Below, one piece after another: positions 1 to 6,908 of a stretch of 11,048 bases of DNA. This DNA is from Acidobacteriaceae bacterium (GTDB lineage: Bacteria; Acidobacteriota; Terriglobia; Terriglobales; Acidobacteriaceae), in the NCBI GenBank assembly GCA_030049955.1, contig JASIJX010000093.1, positions 1 to 11,048 on the forward strand, given 5' to 3'. A program made the translations under genes and the position numbers. Position 1 is the first letter of the stretch, and the number at the start of each line of letters is the position of its first letter. Below the pieces are notes generated by a model that was not told the DNA's origin, did no database searches, and saw only the letters and a program-made list of their open reading frames with translations.

Positions 1-183
1 CCTTCGAGCGCTGCTGGATCCGCAGTCACTCGCAAATGCTGCCGGCAATGCAGCCGATATCGCGGCAACAGACGCGCTGCTGCCGAGATCGAAATTCCGC
101 TTCCTGAGCTGGTGAAGCGTGCCTGGGAGACGCGACCCGATCTGCGTCACACCCGCTTGCAGATGAGTGACGGCGCGCGCTAG
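1..183 (+). pseudogene. Frameshifted, truncated fragment of a TolC-family outer-membrane efflux protein
   Basis: No single frame gives a sensible protein here. One frame (from base 2) reads LRALLDPQSLANAAGNAADI and hits a stop at 113-115. The frame starting at base 1 then reads IPLPELVKRAWETRPDLRH and ends at TAG 181-183. Joined by a one-base shift near bases 70-90, the two look like the hinge between the two OEP repeats of TolC-family proteins, where a phrase like 'xLVxxAxxxRPDLxxxRLQ' begins the second repeat. The complete outer-membrane factor elsewhere in the window has an equivalent phrase (IDRAFSQRPDLLQQLARL). A working protein would continue for roughly 180 residues more, but this one stops, so it appears truncated as well as frameshifted. 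The 5' part lies outside the window. The family call rests on a short motif and is tentative; a sequencing error could explain the shift but not the lost C-terminal half. Confidence 0.5.
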
Positions 184-297
184 ATGGAGATTTTGGCGGT
201 CAAGGCTCTTTGAGCTTGATCGACGGACGTGAAGCTCGCTCAAGAGACACAGTAGAGAGCCTCCAGTGTGAGCGAGCGCATCTCCAGCCACTCCAGT

Positions 298-1701
298 CTA
301 TGACCCAGGAGCGCCTTGTGCCGGATTGTGCCAACCACCAGGAGGTTCCAACAGTTCCGACACCTGACTCGGGCCCCAAGTATGGCTATCGTACTCGTAT
401 AAAGGCGTTGGAGATTTCAAGACTGGATCCACAATTCGCCAGGCCTCTTCCACGTAGTCTTCTCGAGCGAAGTGGCTCGCATCTCCTACCATTGCATCTC
501 CCAGCACGTGTTCGTATGCCGCCATCTCTCCGGGGTACGGTTGGTAGCTTGCGATCATTTCGACCGCTTTGCCTTCCATTGTCTCGCTAAGTCCCATGAC
601 AGTTGTACCCACTGCAATGGTCATGTCCGGGCTGATTCTGAATCGCAGGTAATTCGGGCTGGGCGCGTCGCCCTGAAACACAGTCGGTGAGTCTTTTAAA
701 CGTGCAAGAATTTCCGTACATGTAATCGGCAGATTCTTGCCGGCGCGGATGTAAAACGGAACCCCCCTCCAGCGCGAGGAGTTGATTGCGAGGCGAATCG
801 CAGCAAACGTTTCAACGTCAGAATTGGGTGCTACGCCTTTTTCTTCGCGATAGCCCCGGAATTGCCCGCGCACTATATCCCCTTTCCCGAGCGCAGGTAT
901 GGCTTTCAGAACTTTTACCTTTTCGTCGCGCATGCTCTCACTGTCTGTACGCACCGGAGGCTCCATCGCAAGGTTGCAGAGGATCTGAAACAAGTGGTTC
1001 TGCACCACGTCCCGCACGGCGCCTGTATGGTCGTAGAATGAGCCGCGACCTTGTACGCCGAAATCTTCGGCCATTGTGATCTGCACGTCGGCTATGTAGT
1101 TGCGATTCCAGAAAGGCTCTATGAACGCATTTGCAAACCGAAAGACTACAACATTGTTCACCGGGCGCTTTCCCAGATAGTGATCGATGCGAAAGATGGA
1201 TTGCTCGGAGAAAACACTGTGCAGAATCCGGTTGAGATGCTGCGCGGAAGCCAGATCGTGCCCGAACGGCTTCTCCACAATGACACGTGCCCCGCCCGTG
1301 CAACCCGCGGCGGCAACGCACCCGGCGTTCGCTAATTGATTTACGACAGTTTCAAACATCACTGGTGGAATTGCCAGGTAGTGAGCCGGTCTCTGCGCGG
1401 AGCCAAGTTCTTTGCGGAGATTCTGGAAAGTCTGCTTGTCCTCATAATCGCCGTCCACGTATCGCAAAAGGCTGCAGAGTCTCCCAAAAGCCTCGGCGTC
1501 GATACCGCCGTGCTTCTCAATGCTGTCTTTGGCGCGCGCCCGCAACTGGTCCAGATTCCAGCCTGACTTGGCGACGCCAACTACAGGCACATTCAACTTA
1601 CCGTGCTTCACCATCGACTGGAGCGCAGGAAAGATCTGCTTATATGCCAGATCGCCGGTAGCGCCAAAAAATACCAGGGCATCGGAATCGAAATTGCTCA
1701 C
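298..1701 (-). CDS. zwf: Glucose-6-phosphate 1-dehydrogenase
   Basis: Catalyses the first, NADP-reducing step of the oxidative pentose phosphate pathway: glucose 6-phosphate to 6-phosphogluconolactone, in the cytoplasm. Visible are the N-terminal nucleotide-binding loop GATGDL (residues 13-18), EKPFG (143-147), the substrate-binding RIDHYLGK (171-178) and [13 protein letters not shown] (224-236), whose last His fits the catalytic base. The C-terminal domain carries [10 protein letters not shown] and a VDPVL...[10 protein letters not shown] end typical of the family. At 467 residues it is slightly shorter than the usual 480-510. I start it at the GTG at 1699-1701 because an AGGAGG lies 9 nt upstream. 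The longer reading from the GTG at 1737 adds a basic stretch ([10 protein letters not shown]) with no ribosome site. Residue 179 is Arg where Glu is most common (KRPVNN instead of KExVQN), which I recall as a subfamily variant. It lies 36 nt after gnd, so the two are probably co-transcribed. Confidence 0.96.
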   Translation of the reverse strand: MSNFDSDALVFFGATGDLAYKQIFPALQSMVKHGKLNVPVVGVAKSGWNLDQLRARAKDSIEKHGGIDAEAFGRLCSLLRYVDGDYEDKQTFQNLRKELGSAQRPAHYLAIPPVMFETVVNQLANAGCVAAAGCTGGARVIVEKPFGHDLASAQHLNRILHSVFSEQSIFRIDHYLGKRPVNNVVVFRFANAFIEPFWNRNYIADVQITMAEDFGVQGRGSFYDHTGAVRDVVQNHLFQILCNLAMEPPVRTDSESMRDEKVKVLKAIPALGKGDIVRGQFRGYREEKGVAPNSDVETFAAIRLAINSSRWRGVPFYIRAGKNLPITCTEILARLKDSPTVFQGDAPSPNYLRFRISPDMTIAVGTTVMGLSETMEGKAVEMIASYQPYPGEMAAYEHVLGDAMVGDASHFAREDYVEEAWRIVDPVLKSPTPLYEYDSHTWGPSQVSELLEPPGGWHNPAQGAPGS

Positions 1702-1710
1702 AACTCTCGA

Positions 1711-1716
1711 CCTCCT
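1711..1716 (-). promoter_or_regulatory. Shine-Dalgarno that sets the zwf start
   Basis: The minus strand reads AGGAGG, then 9 nt, then GTG at 1701. This perfect ribosome-binding site lies inside the longer possible reading of zwf and argues for the internal GTG start. It sits in the 36-nt gap between the gnd stop and zwf. Confidence 0.7.
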
Positions 1717-1737
1717 CTTCGAGCGATTCGCTGGCAC

Positions 1738-2757
1738 TCATTTGCCGGCGGGTTTTTCGAGATGTCCGCCGAAGCCAAAACGCATTGCAGAAAGCAATTT
1801 ATCCTGATAGTCGGCCTCTCCGCGTGAAGCGAAACGCTGGTATAGTGCGGTGGAAAGAACGGGGACGGGCACCGCCTCATCGATGGCTGCCTTGATCGTC
1901 CAGCGTCCTTCGCCCGAGTCGGAAACGCGGCCACTGAACTTCGACAGGTCGGGATCTGTCGCGAGCGCTGCCGCAGTCAAATCGAGAAGCCATGAGGCGA
2001 TCACGCTTCCACGGCGCCATACCTCCGCAACGTCGCGCAGGTTGAGGTCATACTGATATTGCTCTTTGTTGCGCAGCGGCGTCGTCTCGGCGTCAGATTC
2101 TTCCTTGCGTTTCCCGACATTTGCATCGCGCAAAACACCCAGACCCTCGGCGTACGCGGCCATGATGGCGTACTCGATCCCGTTATGAACCATCTTGACG
2201 AAATGTCCGGCTCCGTTTGGACCACAGTGCAAGTATCCCTGCTCCGCAGTACCACCAATCTTCTCCCGGCCCGGCGTGCGCGGGATGTCCCCCATTCCCG
2301 GCGCCAGCGCGCGAAAGATCGGATCGAGCCGTTCCACGGCTTCGGGCTCGCCGCCAATCATCATGCAATAGCCTCGTTCCAGTCCCCACACGCCTCCACT
2401 TGTGCCCACATCCACATAGTGGATTCGCTTCTTCGTCAGCTCCTTGGCTCGGCGGATATCGTCTCCATACCACGTGTTCCCGCCGTCAATCAGCACATCC
2501 CCGGGTTCAAGGTGCTGAACGAGACCGGATATGGTTTCTTCCACTACAGCCGCGGGAACCATCATCCACACCGCACGGGGCGCCTTCAGCTTCCCGACAA
2601 GGTCGCTCATCGAAGAACTTCCGACGGCCTTCTCCGCCGTCATTTCTGCCACCGCCTTTGGGAAGACGTCATAAACAATACACTCGTGGCCGGCCCGCAT
2701 TATGCGCCGAACCATATTTGCGCCCATGCGTCCCAGCCCCACCATGCCGATTTGCAT
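1738..2757 (-). CDS. gnd: 6-phosphogluconate dehydrogenase, decarboxylating (short form)
   Basis: Oxidatively decarboxylates 6-phosphogluconate to ribulose 5-phosphate, third step of the oxidative pentose phosphate pathway. Visible are the Rossmann motif GLGRMG (residues 7-12), the substrate motif [10 protein letters not shown] (91-100), [18 protein letters not shown] (about 119-136), and [18 protein letters not shown] (179-196) containing the likely catalytic Lys188 and Asn192. At 339 residues it belongs to the short class (about 300-340 residues, YqeC/GntZ-like), not the 470-residue E. coli Gnd class. The second strand of the Rossmann fold ends in Tyr-Asp (Asp30), where NADP-dependent forms carry Asn-Arg-Ser/Thr. 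This suggests NAD+ preference, an inference from family knowledge. I start it at the ATG at 2755-2757, where an AGGAGG lies 4 nt upstream and the reading opens directly into MQIGMVGLG. The longer reading from 2805 adds 16 residues without homology. zwf follows after 36 nt. Confidence 0.95.
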   Translation of the reverse strand: MQIGMVGLGRMGANMVRRIMRAGHECIVYDVFPKAVAEMTAEKAVGSSSMSDLVGKLKAPRAVWMMVPAAVVEETISGLVQHLEPGDVLIDGGNTWYGDDIRRAKELTKKRIHYVDVGTSGGVWGLERGYCMMIGGEPEAVERLDPIFRALAPGMGDIPRTPGREKIGGTAEQGYLHCGPNGAGHFVKMVHNGIEYAIMAAYAEGLGVLRDANVGKRKEESDAETTPLRNKEQYQYDLNLRDVAEVWRRGSVIASWLLDLTAAALATDPDLSKFSGRVSDSGEGRWTIKAAIDEAVPVPVLSTALYQRFASRGEADYQDKLLSAMRFGFGGHLEKPAGK

Positions 2758-2761
2758 TTCT

Positions 2762-2767
2762 CCTCCT
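2762..2767 (-). promoter_or_regulatory. Shine-Dalgarno that sets the gnd start
   Basis: The minus strand reads AGGAGG, AGAA, ATG. This strong site favours the start at 2757 over the in-frame ATG at 2805 or the one between them. Confidence 0.65.
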
Positions 2768-2922
2768 GACTGCGGCCGCATGCTCTGCGCCCGCTGATGG
2801 ATCATTTCGGTGTTGTTAATGGCTATCCTTCACGGAAGTACCGGTGCAGCGATCGTTGATGTCGCAATTTTGTCGCTGACTAGGCTTCAAACCGTGGCGC
2901 CGGCCTGGTGGATTCACCATGC

Positions 2923-3153
2923 TCATGCGACTTTTGATGTCGAATGCTGACGTTCGGTTTTGACTTTCATCGATTTCACCAGGTCTGCAGCAGATGCTCC
3001 TTCGAGCGATAGACCGTAGCCGGCTTCCCGCACCATGCGTTCTTTCAAAGGTTGAATGAAGTGCACGCGCGTATTGCGACGCGTCACTTCCGGAGCCTTC
3101 AAGTATAGCGCGGCCAATTCCATTGCCCGCCTGAGTGCGTTGCCGTTCGGCAC
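2923..3153 (-). CDS. Small hypothetical protein (76 aa) behind the efflux operon
   Basis: I do not recognise this protein. The reading opens with GTG 3 nt after the stop of the FUSC-family gene and gives 76 residues. A start at the ATG 3121-3123 would give 66 residues and has a better, still imperfect, AGGCGG upstream. The sequence is soluble and basic, with an amphipathic opening (MELAALYLKAPEVTRRN), a middle part FIQPLKERMVREAGYGLSLE, and a lysine-rich end. There are no cysteines, membrane segments or recognisable motifs. Codon choice looks like its neighbours and unlike a random reading. The tight spacing behind the pump genes argues that it is translated with them. It could instead be the remnant of a longer gene or a chance ORF. 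The next 165 nt (2758-2922) up to gnd contain a 5-bp stem (2906-2919) but no clear terminator or promoter. Confidence 0.45.
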   Translation of the reverse strand: MPNGNALRRAMELAALYLKAPEVTRRNTRVHFIQPLKERMVREAGYGLSLEGASAADLVKSMKVKTERQHSTSKVA

Positions 3154-3156
3154 AAC

Positions 3157-5343
3157 TCAGGTGCTATCAGGCGCTGCTCCTGGTGGCAGGGATGTGGAGA
3201 TTTGTGGGAGATCGTACAGTCCCTGGAAAGCAACCTCAGATTGCAGACGGTCGACGAGTTGTGCCATGGTCCGAGTAAGACGGATCAGAGACTGTTCACG
3301 CTCAGAGGCTTTGGCCGCAATTCCAGCCGACGTGGAATCGACGCGCTGGAGGAGGCTGGCAGTGGCGCCAACACGGTGAACGCGGGTAGCAAGCTGGTTC
3401 TCGACACTATCTGCCATCTCGCGGAAGATTCGCGCGCACTCGAAGCGAAAGTCGTTCTCATAAGCACTGAAGGGCATTGACTCCGAATCGGCGCCGCCGA
3501 AAAGACGAAACTGGAGCAGCGGAACGTCGAGCAGGTAAAAACTTCGTAAAGAAGCCTGCCAGCGGCGGATGCGATCACGGGCAGCCATGTCTCTCGCGCG
3601 TAGTGGGCCAGTTTGAAAGGGAACGGCGTCTGATTGTGCGTTCACTTCGCCAAAATGACGATAAATTTCTTCGCGCTGGTGGCGGATCTTCGAAATGTCC
3701 TCAGGATGACCGGCGCGCGGAGCGGCAGAGGACAAATCCGCCAGCAGACGAAGATTTGCAACGAAAATGCGCACCATCTCGTCTGCGGCGGACCGGGGAA
3801 AAAAGCGCTCAAAGACGAGCCACATCATGGTGATACCCAAAAGAATGCCCAAGAGTCGGTCGCGCGCAAATGTGAGATTGGTCTGAATGGAAAAGTCGCT
3901 CAGCTGGAGCTGGAAGAAGGCAAAGGCAACGATGGCGCCCGCATACGACAGCCGGGAACTGGACGTACTAATCCACGCAGCGATGGTCGTCACTGCGGCA
4001 AAGAGCACGGTGAATCCGCCAATGGAATCGATATAGGGAAGAATAAAGATCTGAGATCCGATACCTGCGACGACCCCGCCAAGGATGAAGCCGCCAACGC
4101 GGAGAATCTGTTTCTGACGCGCTGCTCCAATCGTGGTGAGCGCCGTGAGTACGCAGGTGGTGATGGATGTCGAGAGGTTCGGCCAATCCAGCGACACATA
4201 AAGTACGTAGCAGAGCATCGCCGTCAATGTGCCGCCAAGAGTGTACCGGAGATACTCGGGATTGGAGAAGGCGTCGTGAATGAAGATCGGGCTTCTGCCG
4301 GGCGTGTCATCAAGAGGTTCGAGCCCAGGGTCGGGAGCATGCTCACTGCTAAAGATGGAAGGCATCAACGACACCATCGACTCGAGTTCCGACAAGAGCG
4401 GAGTGGCAGGACTGGGCTTCGCCTCGAGAGTTGCCTCGCAAGGCTGACCGTGGGTATGAAGGCAGTGGCGAATATCGGCAAGGCTTCGGCTGATGCGAGT
4501 AGCGCGCTCCTCGAGCCCAGCCGGCAACGAGGGATAAGCACTGGCGAGACCGGCTGCGAAATCAACGGCGCGCGCTATGAGAGCAACAAGCGTGCTCATC
4601 CGCACGCGATAAAGCTGGGGGTAGTTTGAGCGGGCCACGTAACTGCGGAGTGATCCGGCTCCCACGATGGCGAACTGCGCGAGGCCGGCCTGTGTGGCAG
4701 GTGAAGCGGTTCGTCCGTGGCCGTAACTTGTCATGAGGTCTTCAATCAGGCTCAGGCGGGCATCAAAACCATCCATGAGATCGTCGCGACCGTACATCGC
4801 GTAGAAGACCACCTCGACGCAGAGGGTTACCACCGCCCCGATGAGCGTGGCCAAAACGAGCCACAGTGTCAGTTCAACGTTGCTTTCCGCGGGGCCGGGC
4901 AGGTACCAGATAATAACAACGATAGAGATAAGAAGCCCCAGGTTGAGCGCCAACCCATAGTTGGTGAGACAACGGAGGAGAAAAAATGCGATAAACAAAC
5001 TGCATCCGACCCAGAGAAAGTGGGTTTCAGGGGTGGAAGCGAGCAGCCGCGCGCCGACGGGGATGAACAGAGCCCCGACCAGGAACGCGATTATCTGAAA
5101 GGCCGCCGATCGGGCCGTGGAGACGAGATTCTCATGCGAATAGAAGAATGCGGTCAACGCGCCCACAAAACCTTCCGGAATTCGGAAGGTAAAGATAATG
5201 ATCATGGTGAGGGTCGCGGAGATCACCATGCGTGCCACGAGCGCTCCGCGGCCGGGATAGGGCGCGAGCTCCTTCCGGAGAAAGTTGGGAAACCACTCTC
5301 TGAACCGTTCGGCATGGGGAAGCTGAATTGCCTCGGAAGCCAT
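3157..5343 (-). CDS. mdtO: FUSC-family inner-membrane transporter subunit (MdtO-like)
   Basis: This is the inner-membrane component of a tripartite pump of the fusaric-acid-resistance/aromatic acid exporter family (FUSC; relatives MdtO, AaeB, YccS). It has the internal duplication expected of that family. Hydrophobic segments cluster at about residues 36-182, followed by a soluble stretch of about 180 residues (183-363). A second hydrophobic cluster lies at 366-515, and a soluble C-terminal domain fills the rest. Total length is 728 residues, in the range of the family (600-750; E. coli MdtO is a little shorter). The start is the ATG at 5341-5343, with AGGGA 8 nt upstream inside the end of the preceding gene. 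The membrane fusion gene ends only 3 nt before it, so the two are translationally linked. The YtcA neighbour points to the MdtNOP branch rather than AaeAB. The substrate cannot be read from sequence; E. coli MdtNOP has been linked to drug and dye tolerance. Confidence 0.88.
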   Translation of the reverse strand: MASEAIQLPHAERFREWFPNFLRKELAPYPGRGALVARMVISATLTMIIIFTFRIPEGFVGALTAFFYSHENLVSTARSAAFQIIAFLVGALFIPVGARLLASTPETHFLWVGCSLFIAFFLLRCLTNYGLALNLGLLISIVVIIWYLPGPAESNVELTLWLVLATLIGAVVTLCVEVVFYAMYGRDDLMDGFDARLSLIEDLMTSYGHGRTASPATQAGLAQFAIVGAGSLRSYVARSNYPQLYRVRMSTLVALIARAVDFAAGLASAYPSLPAGLEERATRISRSLADIRHCLHTHGQPCEATLEAKPSPATPLLSELESMVSLMPSIFSSEHAPDPGLEPLDDTPGRSPIFIHDAFSNPEYLRYTLGGTLTAMLCYVLYVSLDWPNLSTSITTCVLTALTTIGAARQKQILRVGGFILGGVVAGIGSQIFILPYIDSIGGFTVLFAAVTTIAAWISTSSSRLSYAGAIVAFAFFQLQLSDFSIQTNLTFARDRLLGILLGITMMWLVFERFFPRSAADEMVRIFVANLRLLADLSSAAPRAGHPEDISKIRHQREEIYRHFGEVNAQSDAVPFQTGPLRARDMAARDRIRRWQASLRSFYLLDVPLLQFRLFGGADSESMPFSAYENDFRFECARIFREMADSVENQLATRVHRVGATASLLQRVDSTSAGIAAKASEREQSLIRLTRTMAQLVDRLQSEVAFQGLYDLPQISTSLPPGAAPDST

Positions 5344-5346
5344 ATC

Positions 5347-6585
5347 CTATTTCCCTGGTTCGCGAGACGCGTTGCCGCGGATGATGACGGTGGCAGATTC
5401 GCCGAGGCGGAAGACATCGGACGGGCCATTCAGGATACGTATCCGCACAGGAAAGCGAGAGGCCAGATGCACCCAGTTCAGGGTGCGCTGCACATCAGGG
5501 AGGCCTGGTGCAGTTAGACGCCCAACGATGTCAGAATCCGGTGTGACACCGAATCCGACGCTATCGACAATACCCTTGTAGCGAGCCGTTGGGCGAGACA
5601 TGACGTAGATGTCAGCAGGCATTCCGGGCTGTATGTGGTGTAGTTGAGTTTCACGGAAGTTGGCAATGACCCACCAGATGCGGGTATCGATGAGAGTGAA
5701 AACCGGTTTGCCGGCAGTTGCGTAGTCTCCCTGCGAAATGGTGAGGTTGGTGACGCGCGCATCAAAAGGCGCGACAACGTGGCAATTGTTAAAGTCGTAC
5801 TGGGCCGTATCAATGGCCGCCTGCTTACCGGGAAGCTGCCCTTCCAGAGGTCTAAGCGTGGTTACGTTGTGCGCCGCCTGCTGGACCTGCCGATGGCTCT
5901 GATCGAGCACAGCCTGTGCCTGCTTGTTTTGCGCTTCAGAAGCGAGCAGACTGGCTTCTGCTAAAGCCAATTGCGCCTCGGCCTCATTTGCGGCTTGCAG
6001 GCGTGAGGCCTGCAACGTCTGGGCCTGATCCACCTGATCGACAGTGACAAACTCACGGGCCAAAAGCGGCTGAATGCGGTGCAGATTGTCCGACGCATAT
6101 TTGAGTTCCGCTTGGGTGCGCTGGACGGCAGCTTTTGCGTTGACAACATCGGCCTTGGCTTCTTCCACCGCGGCGCCGGCACGGTTGAGACTGGCTTCCG
6201 CACTAAGGACGTTGGCCTTGGCGACATCCACGCCACTGGATTTTCCCGCGATGAGACGGCGCTCGTCGCCGATCTCTCCTTCAAGAGCGCGCTGGTCGGA
6301 ATGGGCGTGGGCTAGAGCGTAGGCATATGGACGATCGTCAATGTCGAACAAAGGAGCGCCTACTTTGACCCACTCATTATCGGAGATATACAGGCGCATC
6401 ACTGGACCGTTGACCAGCGGAGCCATGCCGATGTAATTCGCAAAAACTTCAGCATCATCGGTGCGCGGGTTTACGACAGTCTGGCGAATGACAAGCATCG
6501 CGGTGATGACAGTACAGACGATTACTCCAATGCTGATGGCGCGGCCGATGATGTGGGGACGCATATGCGATGAGTCGACCGCCAT
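5347..6585 (-). CDS. mdtN: HlyD/EmrA-type membrane fusion protein (MdtN-like)
   Basis: This periplasmic adaptor bridges the FUSC transporter and the outer-membrane factor. A short cytoplasmic N-terminus leads into one membrane anchor (about residues 14-34). Next comes the first half of the lipoyl-like domain (TDDAEVFANYIGMAPLVNG, then the pattern V-x-D-N-E-x-V-K-x-G at about 62-76). A long Ala/Gln/Glu-rich coiled-coil hairpin spans about 88-262. The second lipoyl half holds VVAPFDARVTNLTISQGDY (270-288), and a beta-barrel domain begins TRIWWVIANFRETQL. At 412 residues it is longer than E. coli MdtN (about 340), because the hairpin is longer. The ATG start has GGAGG 7 nt upstream (6593-6597). 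It begins 14 nt after ytcA and ends 3 nt before the FUSC gene. Family membership is firm; assignment to MdtN rather than EmrA or AaeA rests on the neighbours. Confidence 0.92.
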   Translation of the reverse strand: MAVDSSHMRPHIIGRAISIGVIVCTVITAMLVIRQTVVNPRTDDAEVFANYIGMAPLVNGPVMRLYISDNEWVKVGAPLFDIDDRPYAYALAHAHSDQRALEGEIGDERRLIAGKSSGVDVAKANVLSAEASLNRAGAAVEEAKADVVNAKAAVQRTQAELKYASDNLHRIQPLLAREFVTVDQVDQAQTLQASRLQAANEAEAQLALAEASLLASEAQNKQAQAVLDQSHRQVQQAAHNVTTLRPLEGQLPGKQAAIDTAQYDFNNCHVVAPFDARVTNLTISQGDYATAGKPVFTLIDTRIWWVIANFRETQLHHIQPGMPADIYVMSRPTARYKGIVDSVGFGVTPDSDIVGRLTAPGLPDVQRTLNWVHLASRFPVRIRILNGPSDVFRLGESATVIIRGNASREPGK

Positions 6586-6599
6586 GGTCCGTCCTCCAA

Positions 6600-6908
6600 T
6601 CAGCTAAACAAAATGAGCCAGAGCGCGCACGCAGAGAAGAGCGCAATACACGGATAGAGAACAACCGGCCAGAGGATCTCCTTGTCGAGTGAAAAGTGGA
6701 CAAAGAGACGATTTGAGACAACGGCTAGGATGATGCCTGCGAACAGACAGAATAGCCAGGAGGGGAAGAACGATCCCAGTATGTTGAAGGTTGGCGAGCG
6801 CCTGCAACCCGTGAGCGCGGCTGTGGAAAGCGCGACGGTGAGACTCAACCATCGGCGACAACGGTTTACGCAGTGGTTTTGCCTCCCGGCGCATAAGTTC
6901 GTCTTCAT
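6600..6908 (-). CDS. ytcA: YtcA-family small membrane lipoprotein
   Basis: This is a 102-residue protein whose N-terminus has a basic region, a hydrophobic core and a lipobox LTGC (Cys35), so it is probably a lipid-anchored membrane protein. After the Cys comes the family-typical block SPTFNILGSFFPSWLFC (residues 38-54), then two hydrophobic helices at about 48-70 and 80-101. E. coli YtcA, encoded beside mdtNOP, has the same plan (a lipobox, then a PSWFFC-like block and two helices) from my memory of that sequence. Its role is unknown; small partners such as AaeX/DUF1656 are common in FUSC operons. I use the ATG at 6906-6908, which overlaps the stop of the preceding outer-membrane gene as ATGA, a classic sign of translational coupling. 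GGAG lies about 9 nt upstream. An upstream TTG (6923) is possible but unlikely. Confidence 0.82.
   Translation of the reverse strand: MKTNLCAGRQNHCVNRCRRWLSLTVALSTAALTGCRRSPTFNILGSFFPSWLFCLFAGIILAVVSNRLFVHFSLDKEILWPVVLYPCIALFSACALWLILFS

Noticed and set aside
211..236. GAGCTT...AAGCTC inverted repeat downstream of zwf as a terminator
   Set aside because: Only 6 bp of stem with a 14-nt loop and no T-run after it on the minus strand; too weak to call.
2771..2780. 10-bp palindrome TGCGGCCGCA just upstream of the gnd ribosome site
   Set aside because: Short GC-rich palindromes are common in such DNA and nothing else supports a regulatory role.
2059..2819. Plus-strand open frames opposite gnd (236 and 200 codons)
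   Set aside because: They mirror the gnd coding sequence; the minus-strand reading has all the dehydrogenase motifs.
2906..2919. TGGTG-GATT-CACCA small hairpin before gnd
   Set aside because: A 5-bp stem at the very end of the small ORF region without a T-run; not convincing as a terminator.
3634..4629. Long plus-strand open frame (331 codons) opposite the FUSC gene
   Set aside because: It is antisense to a well-supported membrane protein gene. The translation is a charged, Gly/Arg/Asn-rich mix without any domain, as expected from reading a hydrophobic gene backwards.
4717..5517. Plus-strand open frame (266 codons) across the FUSC/HlyD junction
   Set aside because: Antisense to two recognised genes, very charged composition, no motif and no ribosome site of note.
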